From: Blasia pusilla
Taxonomy: Eukaryota > Marchantiophyta > Marchantiopsida > Blasiales
Direction of reading: 5' to 3'
Assembly: GCA_050084515.1 (NCBI GenBank)
Contig: CM114275.1
Span: 3,286,001 to 3,350,000 of the forward strand
DNA: 64,000 bases
Both the position numbers and the translations under genes were made by a program. Position 1 is the first letter of the stretch. Every line of letters begins with the position of its first letter. The notes beneath the pieces were generated by a model. The model was given only the letters and a program-made list of their open reading frames with translations, had not been told where the DNA came from and made no database searches. Shown piece by piece: positions 10,543-21,300 of the stretch.

Positions 10543-11862
10543 CTAAGAGGTAGAAGTTGGAGTCACACTAGCTGCTCGCATCTCCGTGCCTTCCCTAAGC
10601 TGCATCATCGTCATGGCAACAAACCTCTGCTCCAACTGATCGATGCGTGAGAGAAGTGTCGGCTCTGGTGCTCCTGCTCCATCTCCTCTGGTTGGTGGTG
10701 GTCCTCTACCACCACGTCCAGGAAGAACTCCCCAACCTCCTCCAAGACGACCGCCCCCAGGCCCTCGGCCTACCTCTGGACGTGCCCCTCGGCGAAGGTC
10801 AAAACATCTATCCCTAGTGTGACCATATCTGTGGCAATGGTCACACGAGTGTTGTGGTGGGGCCATCCTCTGTGGCTCCTAAGCAATCGGAGGAGCTGGT
10901 GGTCCTCTCCCATGCTATGGGCAGTCTCTCTGCCTATGGACCCCTCCACACGTCCAACAAGACCACATCGGTCCCTGTTGGGCAACATATGTAGGTGCGG
11001 GTCGTTGCCTCATAGGCTCACAGTACCCGCCCTGCTCTCTAGGCACACTGGCCCACTCCTGTGGTACTGGTGCTCGCTGTGGCACCTGTGGGGGTCACCG
11101 TTGCTCGTGGACCTGTCGACTCTCGAGAAAATCTAGCGGTCACTATCTGCTCCTCACTCATGTTGAGCTCAATACGCTCAGACAACTCAAAGACCACCTT
11201 CAATGTGGGCTTCGCTGTGTGAATCAGCACCGCATCTCGGACTCTCCTTCGTAGTTCTTGGTCTAGAACCCCGTACCAATACTGGACTGATTGCGCCTCA
11301 GTCACTCCAAACGTAGCAATGATCAGCCTCCTCATGCGTGTGAATGCCTCTCTCAGACTCTCACCCGATCGTCGCTGAAAATCCTCAGACTCTTGACTTG
11401 TCGGTGGCAGACGCTTCGGTAGCTCTTCCGCAACTGTCGGAAGAACTCCATTGTGGGGCTGAAGTTGTGTGGCCCTCTACCACCAGAGGTCTCTACCACA
11501 TCGTCTGTCTCACTGCCCTCCTCTCCATCTAGTCTCCGGGCTGATGGTGTGGGTCTCTCTCCTCTCACAATCCCATCATATGCCTCGCGACCACTAGTGG
11601 ACACATACCCTAGAGCCCAATACATCCTCCAGGCATCGATCTCTATTGAATATAGTGATCGAAACTCCATGTAATCATCCATCAGAGGACCCTCCAAGTG
11701 TTGGAACAACCCCTTCCATGCCATGAAAGGGTTGAACCGTGTCGGGGTCCGTATCTCTTGGAAGTCGCACCATGTGTCGAACTCTTGGATAAAATCATCT
11801 AAGTCGATGGTGCCGAATGCACCCGAGAAACGACGCATGCCCCAATGGCCCATGTCGTCCAT
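10543..11862 (-). pseudogene. gypsy gag: capsid and zinc knuckle
   Basis: The start region (MDDMGHWGMRRF, 11862) leads into a capsid-like segment with FDTWCDFQEI, FNPFMAWKGLFQHLEGPLMDDY and a tryptophan-rich helix. A second piece (11335-11039) is in another frame and carries RRRVRDAVL. The nucleocapsid piece (10866-10543) has one CCHC knuckle, CDHCHRYGHTRDRC, followed by an Arg/Gly-rich tail and a short coiled-coil-like helix (LLSRIDQLEQRF). Gag forms the particle and binds RNA. At least one frameshift lies near 11335-11353. Confidence 0.75.
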
Positions 11863-12060
11863 CTCCTGCCAAGTACTACTGTTTCTCCCACACGCCTCAC
11901 TAGCTCACCTAAGCTAATATCAATCCCGTGATGACATACCCAGCCTCACGCACGCTCAACACTCGGGCTCACCTTGAGCCTCCCAACTTACTCACCTAAC
12001 CTAGCGACACTCTCTCGGGTCATACACGCGACCCCTACTCGGCAACCACCGTATATCCAC

Positions 12061-13189
12061 CAACATGTTACACATGAAAAGAATCTACACTTATCACCAT
12101 CACTGCACCCACCTAGCACCAGACATTTCAAATTTTGAACTCCAACTCTTCAATATTTTTGAATGCTCCAATATGTGTGTGTTCGAATCATTTGCAGCGG
12201 ATCAAATCATGAAAATATATCATTACCATCTAGAAAAGTTGCTTATTGTGAATGTGAATAAGTAGCTATAGGAACTCATCCACATCTCACCCTTTTAGAA
12301 CTTTGATTTCATCCATAACCCCTTCTTTTGATTTTATTGCAACTTCAAGGAATACGTATAAGAAAATGTTAAAATATTTATTCATCGGATATTTTGATGC
12401 ATTCTACAAAATTTTCCTACGATTTTTTGTTTTGTAGTCATGTCATTTCCTTAGAGATTGCTAGAGTTTGATTTGTCATAATCAATATGTTGTTATACTT
12501 CTAACCATTTTCTATTCAACCCCATCTACACATGGTTGTAGTATTAAGCTTTATTTACTATTGTCATACGCATGAATTCGAATTCTAAGTGTTTTACTTT
12601 TGAACGTCTCTTAAGGGAATAATGCAAAGAAAATTTTCAAGACAATACAATGTACTTCCACTTTATCTTGTGATGCCATCTAGAAACCTCATGAAGGAGA
12701 GTTTAACCGAGACAATCCTTTATTATGTGGTGTAAGACAAGAGGTTTGGATAGAGGCCTCTAGGTTTTTCAAATTTGCTCAAGGGAGAAGAGAGATTGAA
12801 ACACTTTCATACACATTTTAGAGAGGAAAATATTGATATGGATCATATTTTGGGGCATATTGGTTTGCATATGGATCATATGATTGGTGCACAAATGTTT
12901 GGAAGGAACTACCTCTCCACACCTTTGTTCAAGACCTGAGCAAGCAAGTTGGGAAAGGAAGTGGGCATGAGAGGCATTTAAGGTGTTTCAACCTATGTCA
13001 AGGTGAGGGTTGTAGGCATCATATTGTTATTATTTCATCTTATACCAGACTAAGATGCATGTTCATTTGATACCTCAAACAACAACATATTGACAAGGAT
13101 GAGATCATTTATCATGACAATCTTGATAAGACTTCCATGATTTAGATTGCAAATATAGTCACTAATGCTCCTCAACTATAGCATTGAAA
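12061..13189. other. no gene recognised
   Basis: AT-rich sequence between the gypsy element and the RT scrap at 13.2 kb. I see no coding signature or repeat that I can name. Confidence 0.4.
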
Positions 13190-13640
13190 ACTATGATGTC
13201 ATCTACATAACATTTATCAAACTTCAAACCCCCTAGGATCTTATTCTTCATCCCTTGGAACTTTATTGTGGCATTTTTCAATCCAAATTATAAGAACCAT
13301 CATTGGTTCATATAATATTTCTTCGTGAACATCGATGCCCAAAATGCCATCTTTTGCATGTCCTTTAATGTAACATATAGTTGATAGTATTGCATAAGTT
13401 TGAGATCCAATGAATCGAAAATCTTTGCATCCTTCGATGATGACACACATGCACTTTGGACATGAAAGATCTCCTCTAGGTTGGGCATTAGATACCTATT
13501 GATTGATGGGTTGGTAATTTTTGCACATTTTCCTATATGTCCAGTCGCCTCATACATTTTTTTTGGTGGACATGATTGTGACAAAATCATACTTGCCTTG
13601 CAATATCTCCATTAATCATACCACAGCCAAAAGTTGCCCA
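13190..13640 (-). pseudogene. degenerate gypsy RT fragment
   Basis: Two overlapping minus-strand frames (13590-13300 and 13450-13241) give a decayed match to the gypsy RT fingers and palm. PKKMYEATGHIGKC corresponds to the SAKKD...WR.C region, NRYLMPNLEEIF to the RY.MP..EEIFD region, and KIFDSLDLK to the K.F..LDL region. It differs strongly from the RT at 6.8-7.7 kb, so it is an older, different insertion. Confidence 0.6.
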
Positions 13641-14460
13641 GACAAGCAATTAGGCATCCTTATGTTTGTTGTTGGCACAATCACTAGACATTAAACCATA
13701 TCATCCATAATCCTCACTTGATTAATGCCTTGCCTCAAATTCAATACATAGAGAGAGTAGAGTTGTGGCACACTTAGTAGGCACAAAATAAAATGGAGGT
13801 TTAAAATATAGACTAAAATTTTTAACTTCTTAAAAATGAGAAATAGAGAGGATCTCTTTAACATCTAAACAACATAACCGTCATAATTGCCTACATGAGT
13901 TAATTTTATTCCCATCCCCATAAGTTCCTTCTATAATTAGGGCCTTATAATCGTCTCATCCTTTCTCTTGAACGAGGATGAGTCGGGATGCCCCTTTTTG
14001 TTTCTCCGGCTAGTTGTGGCATTCTCATTTTTAGTAGACTATTTGAATGCCCTCTTTTGTTTTCCCAATCCTTTCTCCCATGACTCCTTTTTTTATCGGG
14101 GTTTCTATCTTATTTTTTACTAGTCAGGACCCGTGAGGGGATTGTGCGATGCACATTCCACCCCACGATCCCGTAACCCTAAACACCCCGTTATGCTACC
14201 TGAATGCCTCGGGGCTCCTCGAATGCCCATGCCACACGTCGTACATTCTGGGTTCAAAGGACACGTGGTGATTTGACACTTTCGGATGTCGCCTCTCATA
14301 ATAGTACTCTAGTATAATACTCGTCGTATGCATGGAGGAAAACCACCGGTTACGGCTGTTATGTTAATTTAGCCGTTCCGTCAATTATTACACGTGTCGT
14401 CACACAAAGAATCTAAAATGCATCTGCGTAAGACGGGTCCCACCAACCCTCAAACCCCAT
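13641..14460. other. upstream region of the DUF726 gene
   Basis: No ORF of interest. GC content rises towards 14.5 kb. The stretch 14380-14480 contains ACGTGTCG-type ACGT cores that could be bZIP sites, but I cannot support regulation beyond that. Confidence 0.3.
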
Positions 14461-14467
14461 GACCCCA

Positions 14468-14474
14468 TATAAAA
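14468..14474 (+). promoter_or_regulatory. candidate TATA box of the DUF726 gene
   Basis: TATAAAA occurs at the right edge of a GC-rich block, about 0.9 kb before the start codon at 15392. The sequence between is purine-rich and GC-rich, as a long 5' leader would be. No transcript supports it. Confidence 0.35.
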
Positions 14475-14536
14475 TAGATGGATAGGGTTTCTATTTTATT
14501 TTTCCGAAAGCTGAGAGTCTTTTTCCCGAATCCACG

Positions 14537-14893
14537 ATGAGTCACCATTTCCCGAAACCAGGACGAGCGGGTCGACGAAGATTCCCAGATTTATTCAAAT
14601 CCGTCGGGAAAGCAAAAAGACCCGTGTGTTCCGCAGCGGGAAAGCCGCGAGCATCCGGGATACGGGATCGGATGGCGCGGAAGCTTCCGGCGACAAGAGG
14701 GAGAGAGAGCATCGGGAAAGCTCCTGCGGAACGGCGGAGGGAGCATAGCGCGAGAGGATCGCGACACGGCGACGACTCTGGAGCGCGGACTCGCGCGAGC
14801 GAGGGATTCAGGAGCAGCGCGAGCGGTGGACGTGGAGGAGAGGGGAGGATGGAGTGCAGATTCGGAGGAGGACGTGCGAGTGCTTGTGCGTGA
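14537..14893 (+). other. possible upstream ORF in the 5' leader
   Basis: A 118-codon open frame starting MSHHFPKPGRAG lies between the candidate TATA box and the main start codon. It is very rich in Arg, Gly, Ser and Ala, which GC-rich leader sequence gives by chance. The opposite strand is open as well (15151-14591). If the promoter assignment is right, ribosomes would meet this ATG first. A spliced leader could remove it. I do not call it a gene. Confidence 0.2.
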
Positions 14894-15391
14894 AGAAAGA
14901 GGAGGAAGAAAAAGTATGGACGGAGAAAGGTTTTGCGGTGTGTGGTTTCTTGGATGCGGAGGGGACGTGCGGAGGGATTGGATGCATGGAGAAAGGGGAG
15001 GGCGTTGGGACGAGGGGCGGTGGAGCTTGCTGTCGGTAATCGCAGGGAGAGGAAGAGAGGCGTGCGACCCGCGGATCAAGATAAGAGGCTGCTGATTGTC
15101 GGACAGTAGGTCGGATCGGTACAGCAGTTTCTCAGATCGTGAATGGTGCACTTGTAGGGGATGCCTGTTTGCCGAATTGGTGGTGATTGGTGGCGCCTCT
15201 GGCCGCTGGAATTTGGAAGCTTGGGTCGGAGATGAAGCGGGATTGATCCGTCAGAACTGGAAGCTCTTTGGAATTGATGCCGTAGACTGATCGTTCTTGG
15301 GAGGGTTTTGTTGATTGATCGATCGGACTGGTGATCTGGAAAGAGGGAATTGGTCTGTCTGGAAGGTCGAAGCTGGGCGGAATTGGAGCTC

Positions 15392-18300
15392 ATGGAGGAG
15401 CTGAGTGCCGTCCATCGCTATGCAGCGGGAGGGCTGCTGGCTCTTGCTCTTAACATGGCTCAGATTCATAGACAGGAGTTGATTCCTGAGATACTAGCTT
15501 CGAACGATGGTCCAAGTATTCCTACTTTTCCAGAGGACAATCAGAAGGATCAGGGACTTCTCCCCTGGAGCAGCGAAGAGTTCGGATTGCTCCGCCATGT
15601 CTTCAGGTATGGCAATCTGGTCAATTTTTGGTTGATTTCGTAATGCTTAAAGTCCTAGTTTTTGTGAATAGTTTCAGGCACTTGGAGACGAAAAGTTGTA
15701 CAGAATGAGACCATGTGGAAAATTTTATCGGTCTTCTCCCGTAACTTCAGCTCTGTAGAGACTGTTTTACGGCGCAGTGTTCCGAATCGTTCTCCCAGCG
15801 CTAATTGAAGAAATCGGTACGGCAACAATCAAGAATTTTGTTGACTGTGATGTTTATCTAGTGAGACTTAAACCTATTCCATTCAATAAGGGATAATTTC
15901 TTTATATCCCAGCCATGGAAGTTTGTTTATGAATCGTTGATAGGTGACTTGGGACAGATATCTGAACATAGATCCACATGCGTGGCCGGGAATTGAGATC
16001 ACTGCTTCTTCTAGAGACGCCAAGCACCACATAGGGCCGGTAAATGCCTCCATTCCTTCCCCACTTTTGCCTGAATTTCCTGATATGACTTTAAGAGATG
16101 TGTGTAGCTTGCTGGTTGCATGTTTTAGGATAGACGGTGATGTGAGACTCTATGCAACCTAATTTTTTTTATTCTCAATGAGGGATCATCATATTGGCGC
16201 TGGTCTAGCATTGTAGCACGCGCTCCTACATTTCTCAGTGAAGGTTATAGTATGTTTTTCATTTTCCTGTGTTCATGGCATGTTGTTGCTCATCTGGTGT
16301 GTCACAGTTCATAAGAATTCTACAGGAAGCAAACGTGGACAATGTTTCAACTCCATACACCTCTTCCTCCTCGTCCTCGTCCTCCTCATCATCAAGCTGT
16401 AAACATGAAAGCAAAATGTCTGAAACTCACAGTAGTAAACCAGACAGATCTGTGGCGACGCTGGCAAGGGCTATTGATGCGATGGCTCTCAGTTTGGAGG
16501 AACACGCGGCATCTCTTGCTTCATCTTCGGAAGGCTCGATGTCTGAAGAGAATACTTATTCTGGGGACTATCCACTTCCAACATCTAAGAAAACACCAAA
16601 GAATGCATCAGTACAAAGATGGGCCTCCATGAAGAAACCTCTACTTGATAGAACAGCTTCAGGGTCACAATCTGCTAAAGAACGAAAGAAACCAGATGAA
16701 CAGAGCATGTGTGAACTGCCCAACGCTGAGGACAAAGAAGCAAAGGAACGACGAATCCTGGTCTTACAGCGGAAGGTGGCTGTAATTTATGAACTCTTGA
16801 CAGCTTGTGTAGCTGACACTCCAGAAGAGAAGGCTGGCAAGTCTGTACTCAGAGCTGGATATGATGCACGCCAACGAGTTGCACTTCGTCTTCTGGCCTT
16901 GTGGTTGGATGTCGACTGGAAGAAAGTGGTGGGTTTATCCAAACACCAATCAGGAAGTCAATAGTCTTAGATGGTTTAGAATAAGTTGCACTTTGGCTCT
17001 CCTTCACTTTGCTTTTCAGTTGATGCCTATCTAGCTTTCCACTGTTGTTATAAAATATCTGGTTTCTGCTCCTTGGGTGGGGAGCTCAGGGAGTGACTTC
17101 CGAGAGGGGACTTGCAGATCATGATTCTCTTATGTCCCTGCTGTTCTGGATTATGGTCAGGCAGCAATGGAGCTCATGGTTGCATATATGGCGATGGAGA
17201 CCGAGAAAGAGAGGCAATCAAGAGTTGGACATGAAGAAGATGAGGATAAGAGAAGATGGCAAAAGTGGAAGAGGGGAGGTCTTATTGGTGCAGCAGCCCT
17301 AACTGGTGGTGCTTTGCTGGCTGTTACTGGAGGTAAACTAGTGTCTATCTTCTGTTTTTTGAAAATTTGAATTTTTATTGGGACTCTTCTAAACTACCTC
17401 GTACGATCTCTGTGTGGTTAGATAATTAGGGTAGGAAATGAACCCTCTACAGCTGAATGCAGAGAGTTGGTTTCTGTTGGATGGATGGATGTTTTGTCTT
17501 GATGTGTTCTTTACCGGTTTCATGACTTTGGGTGCTTCTCCACTATTGACTAGATTAAGTAGTATAAGATATGAACGCTTTTCAAGTAAACAGGGGGTTT
17601 AATTTGTGTCAGAGACTGTACTCATTAAGTAGTGCCTGTCGTAGCCTTGCGACCATAGACCCCGCGCCCTGGTTGGACGGTGCTTGAGACTGGGATGGGT
17701 GTAGAGAGAGAAGCGAGTGAAGAAGGTACCATATGAGAGGAGGGAGACACTCTCATACAGTGTGAGTGCTGACCAAACAACGTGTTTGTGCGGAGTTTCC
17801 AAGTGTCAACCAAGAAACTCTTCACCACACCATCTACTTTACCTGATTGGGATCCCCAATAGACATTACTTACCAGTGCAGCAGCTATGGGCAATGAATC
17901 AAGCCTACTGAATGTGTTGAACAATTCTGGTGCTACTAGCTTAGCAATATCAGCATATGCTCTTGCTCTGTGAGTTGTGAATTTTGCGCAGGAGACCAAG
18001 TAATGACTAGAGGTTTCATCCCCATCGTCACACAAGGCACAAGAGTTTAGTTGTGTTCCCATCCTGCTTTTCTTATGGTTCAAGGGGATTGCTCCCGTTC
18101 TGAACTTGAACTTGAGCCGGATTCCCAAGCAAGGGGTTCCCCTCAAATAGTTCTTCAGTTCTGCCTTCTCGGGATATACCGTCAAGAGAGAGAGGTCAGA
18201 CATTTTCATGGCTTCCTCCATGCTGTTCTGCTGTGAGCGTTTGCCCACTGCTTTGGTTATGCTTTCTCATCTTGCTCCCACAGTTCAGGCCCTGCTGGGA

Positions 18301-21300
18301 GCTTGGAAGCTTGCACAATCTCTTGAACCTTTTTCGTCCAAGATTTGGCCTGCTTTACGGGTCTTCTTTGGGTCCAGGTTTTCCCCATCAGCTCTTTAGG
18401 ATAGCGATGGGAGTCCATTGTCTCCAGCTGCCTCCGCCATTTCAACTTGGCAATGTCACGTCTATCCTCCAAGGGTTCCACACCTAGTTCTGATCTCACA
18501 CCAACTCGGGCTGTTCGTGATGAGGTTGACATCATACCCCGAAACGCCTTCAGCTGTACAGCTTCAAGCCTATCCCTTTGTTTGGTGTTGGCATCCCACA
18601 CTGCTGCCCCATATTCCAGCAAGGGATGAATGGTATGCAAAATGACAGAGCGCTTTACTTCTGATGTGATATCCCGGCAGTGTAGGAATCTGGACAGACC
18701 GTTCACCTTCATGTGGCCTTTCTCAGTAGTCTTCTTGATGTGTGCATCCCACATGCAATCTTCCGAGAATTCTATGCCCCGATAGGTGTATGTAGCCACA
18801 CGGGGGATCTCTTGTTCGCCCCAGTACCACTGTTGGTCTTGGTCCTCCTCCTTGCCATTGAAAATCATGACACCGCACTTCAGTACATTTGCCTCCATGC
18901 CCCACATGTCACACCAGATTTTGGTCAGGGAGATCATCTCTCGGAGTTTCTCTCCTGTTTCCTCGAGGCCACCAAAGTCATCAGCAAACATTAGGGCAAC
19001 AACAGAGCTGTTGCCCACCGGTATGCCTAGTCCACTATCCTCCATTTCTTCCAATAGGGAATTCACGAAAATGTTGAAGAGAATGAATGAATGAATAGAT
19101 TTATTGTCCATGGGGACCCCACAGGGCCATGGGACTTAGTATTGAGACTTAACAACAAATTTGGAGAGAGAGCAAGCACCAGCGAGGGCCTAAGGGGTCC
19201 TCAGAGCCAGGTGAGTGTCCCTGGTCTTCACACAACTATGCAAGAATTTAGCAATCTGAGTCTGATTCTGCCTAGTCATGAACGGGAGGACCCTGGGAGC
19301 TCGGTGAACAAAGAGATCGGGAAGTCAAGCCTAATGTGATCGTGAAAGGTGCAGTCAAAGAGGTAGTGATGTTCATCATCAACAAGCCCCGAGTTGCAAA
19401 ATCTACATAATCTGTCCTCCCTTTTCTTCAGTGAGAATTTTCCTTTCTCAATCTCCAGGTCAGTAGAGCCACATCTGAATCTCGCTAATGTATGACGTAA
19501 CTTAGTGGGAATGGGGGCAGAGATGTAGGAGGCTTGCTGCATGGATCTGCAGTTGTTCATGAGGGTGTGGTAGCGCCTCATTCTTTCACCATTTTTGTGA
19601 GAGGAATTCCCCCTGCCTTCCCAGAGACGCTGGTGTCGGCCCCAGTTGATGGCAATGTAATTGTTGTGTAATTGTTCAGCAAGGTCCTGGTGGGTGGCCG
19701 TAGGCAGGTCACCGATGGATATTCCCCATTTCATGAGCCACTCCGTGCAGTCATACTACCAATTTTTAGCCCCAAGGGTGGCACTACTTTTTGAAACCAC
19801 GTAGGCCCTGGCGGATAGACGATTGGGATCGTCCTCGCAGATATCCTCAAGGTGTTGGAGAAATGTGATCAGATTTTTAACAGCATGGATCTCCATTGGT
19901 ACCTCCCCAAACTCAGCCAATAGAATGTTGTGGGGAGTGGTTTTCCTAATGCCCAGACTCTGACGCATGAAGAGTTTCTGGGGGGCCTCAAGGCCTTGGG
20001 GCCAAGCCTTGGAGCTGGGGCCCCACACTTCAGATGCATAGAGTGTGGCTGGGATCACCAGAGCTTTGAAGAGATGGAGTTTCTGTGGAATATGCCAGAG
20101 TTCCATTCTTCTGCAATTGGATTGTAGCAGGTGTAGACCCCTCAAGCCTGCATTGATCTTGTTGTGACTCCCATTGGCTCTCCATTGGTTGTTGGGTTTG
20201 AGTTGCACCCCCAGGTATATGTACTCACCCACAATCTCAATGATCTCCCTTCTCATTCCCTGGCTGAAGGTGAAAGTGTGTGACCGCTGCGCCGTAGGGA
20301 GCTGTGATCCAAAGATGATTATCTTCGTTTTCAGCAAGTTGACCTCCATGCCCGATTTGTTGCAGAAGCTTGAAAGTGCATTCAGGTAAAGTTGGAGCCC
20401 ATTTGCTGTTCTAGACATCAGAACTATATCATCTGCATACAGGAGCAGGGGGATGAGGCAGTGTGCTAGCTCTGGTGGATCTCCATTCACTCCAGAAAGC
20501 ACCTCTTCAAGTTCGTCAATGTAGAGCCCAAACAATGTAGGTGAGAGGGGGCATCCTTGTTTGACTCCGGTGTTGGAAGATAAAGTTTCAGATCTGCCCC
20601 TCTTAGTGGCAATCTGTGCAAACACCTGAGCATATGAGACCTTGATTGCTGTAAGTTGTTGTGGTGGGACACCCAACTCTTCAAGTCGTTTCAAAGGGCG
20701 CCCTTGGGACTGTGTCAAAGGCCTTCTTGAAGTCTACAAAACAGCAGAACAATTTACCGGGCTTGTGACCAATTCTCGACTTGGAAGTTTCTTCAATCAG
20801 TACCCGGAGTGTGAGAAGGTGATCCAGGGTGCTATGTGAGTGTCGAAAACCTGCTTGTCCTCTGGCTCGCACCTTCTTTTCTTCAGCCCAGTCGCTGATT
20901 TTTCTTTCCAGCAGTAACCCATACAACTTGGCCATGAGGGAGCTCACCATGATCGTTCTGTAGTTGGATGGTATCATTGGGTCTCCAGCCTTGAAGAGTG
21001 GGTAGATCGTATTCATTTGCCATTCTGGTGGGAAGCCCTGTTGAACTGCAGTATTGAACATTCTGGTGAGGGTTGGGCCAATTGCCTCACTTGCGAATTT
21101 GAACATTTGAGCCTGGCACCCCAGGCCATCCTCTGGTTTGTTATGTAGCCTTTTGATTCCTGATGTGACATCGTCAATGGTGAAGAGGTCCGGTAGATCC
21201 TGAAGCCCATTCGGCCAGGGGTCGGTGGGAGCGGCAGTGTTGGAGTGGTAAAGTTGGGTGGGGGTGGGGGAGAGCGGGCAAGGTACCACTGTTTGTGTCA

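Larger units (their letters stand above)
4628..12060 (-). mobile_element. Ty3/gypsy element with methyltransferase and PHD finger, copy 1 (decayed)
   Basis: Minus-strand order is gag (11862 to about 10543), aspartic protease (9915-9241), C5-cytosine methyltransferase (9207 to about 8200), reverse transcriptase (about 7790-6832), RNase H (6813-6274), integrase (6326-5262) and a C-terminal PHD finger (4980-4846). The RT, RNase H, integrase order identifies Ty3/gypsy. Most blocks share one reading frame, pointing to a single ancestral gag-pol polyprotein, now broken by stops and frameshifts. A polypurine tract (AGGGGGGCGG in element sense, near 4762-4772) precedes a short 3' LTR-like end. No 5' LTR or primer-binding site is seen beyond the gag start, so the right boundary near 12060 is approximate. 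Confidence 0.85.

Noticed and set aside
14591-15151. 186-codon minus-strand ORF
   Set aside because: Ser/Pro/Arg low-complexity frame opposite the GC-rich leader of the DUF726 gene; no family features.
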